NCBI RefSeq assembly: GCF_008365375.1
Contig: NZ_QOKW01000001.1
Coordinates: forward strand, 462,304 to 526,303
Source: Roseomonas genomospecies 6
Lineage (GTDB): Bacteria > Pseudomonadota > Alphaproteobacteria > Azospirillales > Azospirillaceae
Length of the DNA: 64,000 nucleotides
Reading direction: 5' to 3'
Shown here: positions 21,461-28,770 of the stretch, piece after piece
How the letters are laid out: each line of letters opens with the position of its first letter
Position numbering within the stretch: position 1 is the first letter of the stretch
The notes under the pieces: model-generated
Seen by the model: only the letters and a program-made list of their open reading frames with translations
Database searches by the model: none
What the model was told of the DNA's origin: nothing
Program-made: the position numbers and the translations under genes

Positions 21461-22612
21461 TTAGGGTCCAGCCCACCCGGACGCGCCCACGATGTTGCCC
21501 TGGCGGTCGGTGACCAGCACCTCCACCGCCACGGGGGCGCCGTCCAGCGTCTCCAGCGCCGTGCGCTGGGCCAGCACCGCCACGCGGTCGGCCAGCGGCA
21601 GACCCGACTCCCTGGCGATGGTCAGCACATGCGCCGCGGTGTTGGCGGTGCGGGCTTCGGCCACGCGGTTCGGGGCGGCGCCCAGCTCGGCCATGCGGTC
21701 GGCCAGCCAGTCGAGATCGACGCTGCCGCGCTTGGAATGCAGATCGAGCAGACCACGCGCCAGCTTGCCGAACTTGGCGAAGCCGCCGCACAGGGTCAGG
21801 CGCGGGATCGGGTGGCGCCGCAGGTACTTCAGCGTGCCGCCCGCGAAATCGCCCATGTCGAGCAGCGCGTGCTCGGGCAGGCCGTAGCGCGCGACGACCG
21901 CCTTTTCCGACGTGTCGCCGGTGCAGGCCGCGACATGCGTCAGCCCCGCCGCCCGCGCCACATCGACGCCGCGCTGGATCGAGGCGATCCAGGCCGCGCA
22001 GGAATAGGGCACGACGATCCCCGTCGTCCCCAGGATCGACAGGCCGCCGAGGATGCCCAGCCGTGGGTTCATGGTGCGGCGGGCCAGCGCCTCCCCGTTG
22101 TCCACGGAGACTTCGACCACCACATCGGGAGCCTCGCCGGACAGCGCGGCGGCTTCCTCGACCGCCCGGCGGATCATGGCGCGGGGCACCGGGTTGATGG
22201 CGGGCTCGCCGACCGGGACCGGCAGGCCGGGGCGGGTCACCGTCCCCACCCCCTCGCCCGCCCGGAAGACGACGCCTTGGCCGGGCTCGGCGCGGCTGAC
22301 GCGGGCGCGGATCAGCGCGCCGTGGGTGACGTCCGGGTCGTCGCCCGCGTCCTTCACCACGCCCGCCGCCGCCCAACCGTCGCCGCGCTCCGCCCAGGCG
22401 AGCGCGAAGGCTGGCGTCTGGCCGCCGGGCAGGGTTACCGTAACCGGGTCGGGAAAGTCGCCGGAGAACAGCGCCCCGCAGGCCGCCCGCGCGGCGGCGG
22501 TGGCGCAGGTGCCCGTCGTCCAGCCCCGCCGCAGCGCCTTGCCGTCGCCGTGCTCCACACCGCCTTCCACCCCGCCTTCCACACTGTCTTCCGTCGCTGA
22601 GTGCTCGTCCAT
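21461..22612 (-). CDS. cbiD: C1-methyltransferase CbiD (precorrin-5B type)
   Basis: A 383-residue CbiD family protein: RRGWTTGTCATAAARAA near residue 29, VDNGEALARRTMNPRLGILGG, VPYSCAAWIASI and GDFAGGTLKYLRRHP. CbiD is the C1 methylase of the cobalt-early pathway; here it sits among aerobic-pathway genes and probably replaces CobF. The ATG ending at 22612 shares two bases with the divergent cobA ATG (CATG). A GTG at 22558 preceded by GGAAGG is a possible later start, after a tandem VEGGVEGGVE stretch. Confidence 0.88.
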   Translation of the reverse strand: MDEHSATEDSVEGGVEGGVEHGDGKALRRGWTTGTCATAAARAACGALFSGDFPDPVTVTLPGGQTPAFALAWAERGDGWAAAGVVKDAGDDPDVTHGALIRARVSRAEPGQGVVFRAGEGVGTVTRPGLPVPVGEPAINPVPRAMIRRAVEEAAALSGEAPDVVVEVSVDNGEALARRTMNPRLGILGGLSILGTTGIVVPYSCAAWIASIQRGVDVARAAGLTHVAACTGDTSEKAVVARYGLPEHALLDMGDFAGGTLKYLRRHPIPRLTLCGGFAKFGKLARGLLDLHSKRGSVDLDWLADRMAELGAAPNRVAEARTANTAAHVLTIARESGLPLADRVAVLAQRTALETLDGAPVAVEVLVTDRQGNIVGASGWAGP

Positions 22613-23417
22613 GACCGCAGAGCCGTCGCCCGACTCCCTTTCTCTTCCTCTGGAACTGGCCGACTTCCGGCCCGGCAGCGTGTGGCTGGCCGGGGCCGGT
22701 CCCGGCGATCCCGGCCTGCTGACCCTGCTGGCCCTGCAAGGTCTAAGGCAAGCCGACGTGATCGTCCACGACGCGCTGGTCGGTGAACGGATCATGGCGC
22801 TGGCGGCACCCTCGGCAAGGCTGGAGTTCGCGGGAAAGCGCGGCGGGCGGCCCTCCGCGCATCAGGACGACATCACCAACCGCCTGATCGAGCTGGCGCG
22901 CGAGGGGTACCGCGTGCTGCGGCTGAAGGGCGGCGACCCCTTCGTCTTCGGGCGCGGCGGGGAGGAGGCGCAGGCGCTGGCCGAGCAGGGCATCCCCTTC
23001 CGCATCATTCCCGGCATCACGGCGGGCATCGCCGGCCCGGCCTACGCCGGCATCCCGGCCACCCACCGCACGGCCAACCAGGCGGTGATCCTGGCGACCG
23101 GCCATTCTTGCGCGGGCGGGCCGGACTGGAAGGCGCTGGCCGCGACCGGCGCGCCGCTGATTCTCTACATGGCCTGGAAGGGTCTGCCCGGAATCGCCGC
23201 GGCGCTGATGGAGGGCGGGTTGCCCGCCGACACGCCGGTCGGGGTGGTGACCGACGCGACGACCGAGCGGCAGCGCGTTCTGGTCACGTCGCTCGGCACC
23301 TGCGTCGCCGATCTGGAGGCAAGCGGGCTGGAGCCGCCGGCCATCATCGTGATCGGCGAGGTGGTGCGGCTGCGCCCCGTTCTGGAATGGCTGCCGAAGG
23401 AGGCGATTCATGGCTGA
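22611..23417 (+). CDS. cobA: uroporphyrinogen-III C-methyltransferase
   Basis: A 268-residue SUMT that makes precorrin-2 from uroporphyrinogen III. The motifs GAGPGDPGLLTLLAL, the DALVGERI region, LKGGDPFVFGRGGEEA and PGITAGIAGPAYAGIPATHR are all present. There is no CysG-type dehydrogenase/ferrochelatase domain, so the protein is the dedicated cobalamin enzyme. The start codon overlaps that of the divergent cbiD. The stop region overlaps cobB by 8 bp. Confidence 0.94.
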   Translation: MTAEPSPDSLSLPLELADFRPGSVWLAGAGPGDPGLLTLLALQGLRQADVIVHDALVGERIMALAAPSARLEFAGKRGGRPSAHQDDITNRLIELAREGYRVLRLKGGDPFVFGRGGEEAQALAEQGIPFRIIPGITAGIAGPAYAGIPATHRTANQAVILATGHSCAGGPDWKALAATGAPLILYMAWKGLPGIAAALMEGGLPADTPVGVVTDATTERQRVLVTSLGTCVADLEASGLEPPAIIVIGEVVRLRPVLEWLPKEAIHG

Positions 23418-24771
23418 GGCTGAAGCGGCTGAGGCGGCACCGCGCGGGCTGATCGTGGGGGCGCCGGCGTCCGGCACCGGCAAGACCACCGTCACGCTGG
23501 GGCTGCTGGTGGCGCTGAAGGCGCGCGGCCTGCGCGTCGGCGCGGTGAAGGCGGGGCCGGACTACATCGACCCGGCCTTCCATCAGGCGGCGACCGGGCG
23601 GCCCAGCGTCAACCTCGACAATTGGGCGATGGGGCCGGACCTGCTGGACTCGCTGGCCCGCCGCGCCGGGGAGGGCACCGACCTGCTGGTCTGCGAGGCC
23701 CTGATGGGCCTGTTCGACGGGGTGGCCGGCGTCGGGGCGACCGGCACCGGAGCCACCTCCGAACTGGCCGCCCGCACCGGCTGGCCGGTGATCCTGGTGG
23801 TGAACGCCAAGGGCCAGTCGCAATCCGCCGCCGCCCTGGTGAAGGGATTCGCCACCTACCGGGAGGATGTGCGGATCGGCGGGGTGATCCTGAACAACAT
23901 CGCCAGCCCGCGCCACCTCGCCCTGGCCGGCGGCGCCATCGAGGCGCTGGGCATTCCCGTCCTCGGCTCCCTGCCCCGCACCCCCGACGTGATCCTTCCC
24001 GAACGCCATCTCGGCCTGATCCAGGCGGAGGAGACGGCGGACCTTCAGGAACGTCTGGCCGCTCTGGGCCGCTTCATCGCGCAGCATGTCGACCTCGACC
24101 GGGTGACGGCGCTCGCCGCACCGTCCCGCGCGCCGGAGGGGCGCTTCGCACCCGCTTTGCCGCCGCTCGCCCTTCCGCCGCTGGGCCAGCGCATCGCCAT
24201 CGCGCGGGACGCCGCCTTCACATTCGTCTACCCGCACCTGTTGGAGGGCTGGCGCGCGGCGGGCGCGGAGATCATGCACTTCTCTCCGTTGGCGGACGAG
24301 GCGCCGCCGGATGACGCCGACGCCGTCTATCTGCCCGGCGGCTATCCGGAACTGCACGCCGGGCGCCTCGCCGCCGCCGGATGCTTCCGCGAGGGCATGC
24401 ACCGGGCCGCCGCCCTCGGGCGCGCGATCTACGGCGAGTGCGGCGGTTACATGGCGCTGGGCGAGTCGCTGGAGGATGCGGCGGGCACGACCCACCCGAT
24501 GCTGGGGCTGCTGGGGGTGCAAACCTCCTTCGCGAAGCGGAAGCTGCATCTGGGCTACCGCCGCGCCGTCCTGCTGGCCGACACGCCGCTGGGCCGGGCG
24601 GGCACGGCGCTGCGCGGGCACGAGTTCCACTACGCCTCGATCCTGGACCGGGGAACGGACGAGCCTCTGGTCACCGCAACGGCGGCGGACGGGTCCGACC
24701 TCGGGCCCCTCGGCGGGCGGCGGGGCGGCGTCTTCGCCTCCTTCTTCCATGTGATCGCGGCGGACTCATGA
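23410..24771 (+). CDS. cobB: hydrogenobyrinic acid a,c-diamide synthase
   Basis: A 453-residue ATP- and glutamine-dependent amidase. The N-terminal dethiobiotin-synthase-like domain has the P-loop ASGTGKTTVTLGL and the GPDYIDPAFH motif. The C-terminal type-I glutamine amidotransferase domain has the nucleophile Cys in YGECGGYMALG and the terminal His in GHEFHYAS. It amidates side chains a and c before cobalt insertion by CobNST. It overlaps cobA by 8 bp and bluB by 4 bp. Confidence 0.94.
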   Translation: MAEAEAAEAAPRGLIVGAPASGTGKTTVTLGLLVALKARGLRVGAVKAGPDYIDPAFHQAATGRPSVNLDNWAMGPDLLDSLARRAGEGTDLLVCEALMGLFDGVAGVGATGTGATSELAARTGWPVILVVNAKGQSQSAAALVKGFATYREDVRIGGVILNNIASPRHLALAGGAIEALGIPVLGSLPRTPDVILPERHLGLIQAEETADLQERLAALGRFIAQHVDLDRVTALAAPSRAPEGRFAPALPPLALPPLGQRIAIARDAAFTFVYPHLLEGWRAAGAEIMHFSPLADEAPPDDADAVYLPGGYPELHAGRLAAAGCFREGMHRAAALGRAIYGECGGYMALGESLEDAAGTTHPMLGLLGVQTSFAKRKLHLGYRRAVLLADTPLGRAGTALRGHEFHYASILDRGTDEPLVTATAADGSDLGPLGGRRGGVFASFFHVIAADS

Positions 24772-25427
24772 GCGATCACGCCTTCACGCCGGAGGAGCGG
24801 GACGCGCTCTACAAGGCGATCTTCTCCCGCCGCGACGTGCGCGGGCAGTTCGCTCCCGACCCGGTCCCGGAGGAGGTGCTGACCCGCGTTCTGACCGCCG
24901 CGCACCACGCGCCCTCCGTGGGCTTCATGCAGCCCTGGAACTTCATCGTCGTCCAGGACCCGACGGTGAAGGCGCAGGTCCACGCCGACTTCTCCCAGGC
25001 CAACAAGGAAGCCGCCGCCCTCTTCACCGGAGAACGCAAGGCGCTCTACAGCCGCCTGAAGCTGGAGGGCATCCGGGAGGCGCCGGTCAACCTGTGCATC
25101 ACCTGCGACCGGGAGCGCTCCGGCCCGGTGGTGCTGGGGCGGACGCACATCCCGACCATGGACCTCTATTCCTGCGTCTGCGCGGTGCAGAACCTCTGGC
25201 TGGCGGCGCGGGCGGAGGGGCTGGGCGTCGGCTGGGTCAGCATCCTGCACGAGGACAAGCTGCGCGACGCGCTGGGCATTCCGGAGCGGATCGTCCCCGT
25301 GGCCTATCTGTGCATCGGCTACGTCTCGCACTTCCACGAGACGCCGGAACTGGAGAAAGCCGGCTGGCGAAACCGGCTTCCCCTGGAGGACCTCGTCTTC
25401 CGCGACCGTTGGGGCGGGAAGGCGTAG
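24768..25427 (+). CDS. bluB: 5,6-dimethylbenzimidazole synthase
   Basis: A 219-residue flavin-destructase of the nitroreductase fold that cleaves FMNH2 with oxygen to form the lower ligand of cobalamin. Motifs: FSRRDVRGQFAPDPVP, APSVGFMQPWNFIVV and GVGWVSILHEDKLRDALGIP. Its presence shows the organism makes true B12 with DMB and that the pathway is the oxygen-using one. Last gene of the cluster; 4-bp overlap with cobB, convergent with the SDR gene 9 bp away. Confidence 0.93.
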   Translation: MSDHAFTPEERDALYKAIFSRRDVRGQFAPDPVPEEVLTRVLTAAHHAPSVGFMQPWNFIVVQDPTVKAQVHADFSQANKEAAALFTGERKALYSRLKLEGIREAPVNLCITCDRERSGPVVLGRTHIPTMDLYSCVCAVQNLWLAARAEGLGVGWVSILHEDKLRDALGIPERIVPVAYLCIGYVSHFHETPELEKAGWRNRLPLEDLVFRDRWGGKA

Positions 25428-25436
25428 ACGCCGCCG

Positions 25437-26150
25437 TCAGGCCCCGAAGCCGCCGTCGATGGTCTGGAACGAGCCGGTGATCATCGCGCCGTGCGGACCG
25501 GCGATGAAGGCGGTCAGTTCGGCGACTTCGCTGGCGTGGGCGTAGCGCTTGATGGCCATGAAGCCGCGCATGGCCTCGGCCATCGGGCCGTCGGCGGGGT
25601 TCATGTCGCTGTCGGTCGGCCCCGGCTGGATGGCGTTGACGGTAATCCCGCGATCGCCGAAGTCGCGCGCCAGCCCGCGCACCATGCCCTGGACCGCCGA
25701 TTTGGTGAGCGCGTAGGCCGCCCCGCCCGCGAAGGGCATCCGGTCGCCGTTGACCGACCCGATGACGATGATGCGCCCCGGTCCCGTCATGTGGCGCGCC
25801 GCCTCGACCGCGGCGTGATAGGGGGCGCGCACGTTGACGTCGATCATGCGGTCCACCGCGTCGGGGTCGAGGGTCAGCGGATCGCCGATGATTCCGATCC
25901 CGGCGTTGACCACCAGCACGTCCAGCGCGCCCCGTCCGGCCACCGTGGCGACCAGCGCGTCGCGGTCGGCGCTGTCGGTGCGGATCGCCTCCGCCCCGGT
26001 TTCGGCGGCCAGCGCGGCGGCGGCCTCCGCCGATCCGGCGTAGGTGAAGGCGACCCGCCCACCGCCCGCCGCGAAGCGCTGGACGATGGCCTTGCCGATG
26101 CCCCGGCTTCCACCCAGCACCAGAATCTTCTTGCCCGTAAAGTCGGTCAT
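25437..26150 (-). CDS. bdcA: SDR oxidoreductase, BdcA-like (c-di-GMP-binding family)
   Basis: A 237-residue short-chain dehydrogenase. It has the glycine motif LGGSRGIGKAI, NAGIG, and catalytic Ser/Tyr/Lys in IIVIGSVNGDRMP and AAYALTKSAV. Several blocks (TYAGSAEAA, TDSADRDA, NVRAPYHAAVEAARHM) closely follow E. coli BdcA, reported to bind cyclic-di-GMP and promote biofilm dispersal. AAGGAACC precedes the start. A divergent TetR-type gene lies next to it, as bdcR does in E. coli. Whether it binds c-di-GMP here is untested. Confidence 0.8.
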   Translation of the reverse strand: MTDFTGKKILVLGGSRGIGKAIVQRFAAGGGRVAFTYAGSAEAAAALAAETGAEAIRTDSADRDALVATVAGRGALDVLVVNAGIGIIGDPLTLDPDAVDRMIDVNVRAPYHAAVEAARHMTGPGRIIVIGSVNGDRMPFAGGAAYALTKSAVQGMVRGLARDFGDRGITVNAIQPGPTDSDMNPADGPMAEAMRGFMAIKRYAHASEVAELTAFIAGPHGAMITGSFQTIDGGFGA

Positions 26151-26169
26151 GACCGGTTCCTTGAATTAA

Positions 26170-26185
26170 TGTAGTGGTCACTATA
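26170..26185. promoter_or_regulatory. operator copy 1 for the TetR-type regulator (putative)
   Basis: TGTAGTGGTCACTATA, itself a near palindrome. Its complement TATAGTGACCACTACA matches 26220-26235 at 14 of 16 bases. It lies 20 bp upstream of bdcA in AT-rich DNA, where the promoter should be. Confidence 0.65.
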
Positions 26186-26219
26186 TAAAATCAGGGCAGA
26201 GCATTGCGCAAGGGATTTT

Positions 26220-26235
26220 TATAGTGACTGCTACA
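26220..26235. promoter_or_regulatory. operator copy 2, overlapping the regulator start codon (putative)
   Basis: TATAGTGACTGCTACA, a near copy of the site at 26170-26185 in inverted orientation. It covers the GTG start at 26224, so a bound repressor would block its own gene directly. Confidence 0.6.
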
Positions 26236-26823
26236 AAAAGATCGGAGCCACGCGGTCGGCGGCGTTCCTTCGATGTGGACGAAGCGGTGGAAACGGCGAT
26301 GAGGCTGTTCCACGCCCGCGGTTATGACGCGGTCGGCGTGGCCGAGCTGGGGGCCGAGCTGGGCATCAAGCCGCCGAGCTTCTACGCGGCCTTCGGCAGC
26401 AAGGCCGGGCTGTTCGAACGGGCGCTGCGGCGCTATGCGGCGGGGGACGCCAACGTCTTCGAACGGGCACGGGCGGAGGGCGGCGGCGTGGCCGAGGTGA
26501 TCGGCCGCACGCTCGCGCTCGCGGCGGAGCTTTACCCCGGCCAATGTGGAACGGCGGGCTGCCTCGTGCTCGACGGGGCGCGCAACAGCGCCGACCCGGA
26601 GGCGCGGGCCTTGGCCGACGCGCTCAAGCGGGAAGGCCGCAAGGCGATCCGCGACTTCATCGCCTCCGAGGCGCCGGACCGCGCCGACGCGCTGGCCGAT
26701 CTGGTGGCGGTCACGATGATGGGGATGTCGGCGGCGGCCCGCGACGGCGCGGAGAGGGCCGCGCTGGAAGCGGTGGCCGCCATGGTGGACCGGGCCTTCC
26801 GCCGGGAGTTTTCGGGCGCCTGA
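26224..26823 (+). CDS. bdcR: TetR-family repressor, BdcR-like
   Basis: A 199-residue TetR regulator. The N-terminal HTH covers about residues 15-62, with VAELGAELGIKPPSFYAAFGSKAGLFERAL as recognition region. The ligand domain includes GTAGCLVLDGARNS. Both parts resemble E. coli BdcR. The GTG start at 26224 is supported by AAGGG at 26210-26214. Divergent from bdcA with two matching palindromes in the 73-bp gap, so it likely represses both genes. The effector is unknown. Confidence 0.8.
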   Translation: MTATKRSEPRGRRRSFDVDEAVETAMRLFHARGYDAVGVAELGAELGIKPPSFYAAFGSKAGLFERALRRYAAGDANVFERARAEGGGVAEVIGRTLALAAELYPGQCGTAGCLVLDGARNSADPEARALADALKREGRKAIRDFIASEAPDRADALADLVAVTMMGMSAAARDGAERAALEAVAAMVDRAFRREFSGA

Positions 26824-26896
26824 CGGTTCCTGGCCGCCGCCTTACCTTGCGGTGTCCGGGAGGCGCCGGCCGGAACGCGGATCAGAGATTTGGGCG

Positions 26897-26925
26897 AAAA
26901 AAAGGCCGAAGCGGTTGCTCCGGCC
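26897..26925 (-). terminator. rho-independent terminator of the small RNA
   Basis: On the minus strand a nine-pair stem (one mismatch) at 26925-26904 with a GGTT-type loop is followed by seven T residues at 26903-26897. On the plus strand there is no T run, so it points leftward. Confidence 0.75.
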
Positions 26926-26975
26926 TTGAGTCTAGGGAGGAAACGCCCCGAGAATGGGCAGGCGGAGAATAGGGG
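26897..26975 (-). ncRNA. putative small RNA, suhB/alpha-r8 (MmgR)-like
   Basis: Read on the minus strand: CTGCCC, then GGGCGTTTCCTCCC, CTAGACTC, a GGCCGGAGC..GCTTCGGCC stem and seven Ts. The single-stranded CCUCCC motif is a typical anti-Shine-Dalgarno loop. The order of blocks agrees with what I recall of the alphaproteobacterial suhB/alpha-r8 RNAs, including Sinorhizobium MmgR, which affects PHB storage. No gene upstream on this strand needs the terminator. The 5' end is estimated. Confidence 0.6.
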
Positions 26976-26989
26976 CACTCCTTCCGAAC

Positions 26990-27000
26990 TGGTATTACCA
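26990..27000. promoter_or_regulatory. GntR/FadR-type operator-like palindrome
   Basis: TGGTATTACCA fits the TNGTNNNACNA pattern of FadR-subfamily GntR regulators. It lies just upstream of the estimated 5' end of the minus-strand small RNA. No GntR gene is nearby, so the regulator is unknown. Confidence 0.4.
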
Positions 27001-27242
27001 ATGCGACATAGGTGCGGTGCAGCACCCGCATATGCCGCAATTTCCCTGTAATTTTTTTAGGCCTTTGTGCTTTTCCGGATCATTGCGGCGGGGGGCAGCC
27101 CCTTATCGCGAAACGGGGCGATTTGTCATCCTCGGGACAGCTTCACCGCCGCCGCATGAACGCGCATAATCCCGCGCGGATTTCGCGGTGCGTCCCGTGG
27201 CGGACTTGGCCGCGGCGGGGCGCTGGATGGGGAAATGGCGGC

Positions 27243-28763
27243 ATGGGATTCGGCAAGGGCGTCTGGCTGCGCCCGGTTATCGCGCTGGCGCTCGGGGTTC
27301 TGGCTTGCGGAGCCGCGCGGGCGGAGCCCTTCCGCTTCACCATCCTCTACGCCCACAGCACGACGGAGTTGGAGGACGCCCAGGGACGCGGCGGCATCGC
27401 CCGGCTCGCCACGCTCGTCCGGCAGGAACGCGCGGCGCGCGGCACCGTGCTGGTCCTGCACGGCGGGCAGTCGCTGGCTCCCTCCGTCCTGTCCTTCTAT
27501 GACCAGGGGGCGCATGTCATCGACCTGCTGAACGGCGTCGGCATCGACGCCATGGCGGCGCTGAACCGGGAATTCCATCACGGCGACGACCTGCTGATGA
27601 CCCGCGCCTTCGAAGCGAACTTCCCCATCGTCACCACCAACGCGGTGGACCGCCAGACCCGCAAGCCGCTGGACGGGCTGGAGGATCATGCGATGCTGAA
27701 CGCCGGGCCGGTGCGTGTCGGCGTGCTGGCCGCCGTGCCCGCCCGGACGGGGGAGATCACCCGCTCGCCGCGGACCGCTTTCCTGCCGCCGGGACCGGAA
27801 CTGGCCCGCAAGGCGAAGGAGCTGCGCACCGCGGGCGCCGATCTGGTGGTGGCGCTGACCGGCAATTCCGGCGGCACCCATCGGGACGTGATCGCCTCCG
27901 GCGCCGCCGACATCGTGCTCTACCAGGACCGCGGGCGGGTGGTCGCCGTGGATTACGACGGCAAGACGCTGAACGCGACGGTGGAGCCGCAGGCCGCCTG
28001 GGTCCTGGCCCTGGACGTCAGCGCCGAGAGGGTGACGAAGGACGGAGCCGCGAGCACGGTGTGGAGCAGCGGCGTGCGCGCCATCGACACCGCCGCCGTT
28101 CCGCCCGACGCCACGCTGGACGCGCGGGCCAAGGCGTACCGCGCGCGGCTGGACAGCATGCTGGGCATGCAGGTGGGCCGGTTGGAGACCCCCATCGACA
28201 CCCGGCGCGAAGCGGTGCGCGGCGGCGAGAACGCCTTCGCCAACACCGTCGCCGACTCGCTGCGCGAGGCGATGGAGGCCGATGTCGCGCTGATCAACGG
28301 CGGCTCCTTCCGCGGCGACCGCGCCTATGCGGCGGGCACGGTGTGGACACGCCGGGACATCCAGACCGAATTTCCCTTCCACGACACCGCCGTCCTGATC
28401 GAGGTCACCGGCCAGCAATTGCGCGACGCGCTGGAGTTCGGCTTCTCCGGCATCGAGGAGTTGCAGGGCCGTTTCCCGCATCTGTCGAACGCCCGCGTCG
28501 CCGTCGACGCCTCGCGGCCTCCCGGCCAGCGGGTGCTGACGCTGACGGTGGGCGGCAAACCGGTGGAGCCGACCGCCCGCTTCCGGCTGGCGACCGGCAG
28601 CTACCTCGCCAACGGCGGGGACGGCTATGGGATGCTGTCCACCGCTCCGCGGCTGGTGGACGACCGGGACGCCGATTTCGTCTCGACCATCCTGGCCGGC
28701 CGGATCGCCCGCACCGGCGTCTTCGCGCCGCGGCTCGACGGCCGCCTGACGGTCCGGCGGTAA
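27243..28763 (+). CDS. secreted 5'-nucleotidase-family protein with degenerate metal site
   Basis: A 506-residue exported protein with signal peptide VIALALGVLACGAARA. The fold is that of bifunctional metallophosphatase/5'-nucleotidases. The C-terminal substrate domain is intact (ALINGGSFRGDR near 352, FPFHDTAVLIEVTG, TGSYLANGGDGYG). In the N-terminal domain the expected metal ligands are missing: DxH is YAH (36-38), GD is GG (74-75), GNHE is LNRE (107-110), the LTH motif is LTG and GGHTH is absent. It is probably not an active dinuclear phosphatase. It may bind nucleotides or act as a sensor partner; the histidine kinase gene starts 7 bp later. Confidence 0.8.
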   Translation: MGFGKGVWLRPVIALALGVLACGAARAEPFRFTILYAHSTTELEDAQGRGGIARLATLVRQERAARGTVLVLHGGQSLAPSVLSFYDQGAHVIDLLNGVGIDAMAALNREFHHGDDLLMTRAFEANFPIVTTNAVDRQTRKPLDGLEDHAMLNAGPVRVGVLAAVPARTGEITRSPRTAFLPPGPELARKAKELRTAGADLVVALTGNSGGTHRDVIASGAADIVLYQDRGRVVAVDYDGKTLNATVEPQAAWVLALDVSAERVTKDGAASTVWSSGVRAIDTAAVPPDATLDARAKAYRARLDSMLGMQVGRLETPIDTRREAVRGGENAFANTVADSLREAMEADVALINGGSFRGDRAYAAGTVWTRRDIQTEFPFHDTAVLIEVTGQQLRDALEFGFSGIEELQGRFPHLSNARVAVDASRPPGQRVLTLTVGGKPVEPTARFRLATGSYLANGGDGYGMLSTAPRLVDDRDADFVSTILAGRIARTGVFAPRLDGRLTVRR

Positions 28764-28770
28764 CCGCAAG

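Larger units (their letters stand above)
26824..27242. other. non-coding region with small RNA and operator-like palindrome
   Basis: About 420 bp without a supported protein gene. It holds a minus-strand small RNA with terminator (26897-26975), a GntR-type palindrome at 26990-27000, and AT-rich DNA around 27040-27065. The part close to 27243 should contain the promoter for the nucleotidase-family gene. Confidence 0.6.

Noticed and set aside
20523..22739. A 738-codon minus-strand open frame across cobE, cobM and cbiD
   Set aside because: The true genes in this interval are in other frames and carry clear cobalamin-family motifs. The long frame only reflects the scarcity of stop codons at high GC.
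26904..26925. Terminator for the TetR-type gene on the plus strand
   Set aside because: The T run is only on the minus-strand side, so the hairpin points leftward and fits the small RNA better. Weak plus-strand function cannot be excluded.
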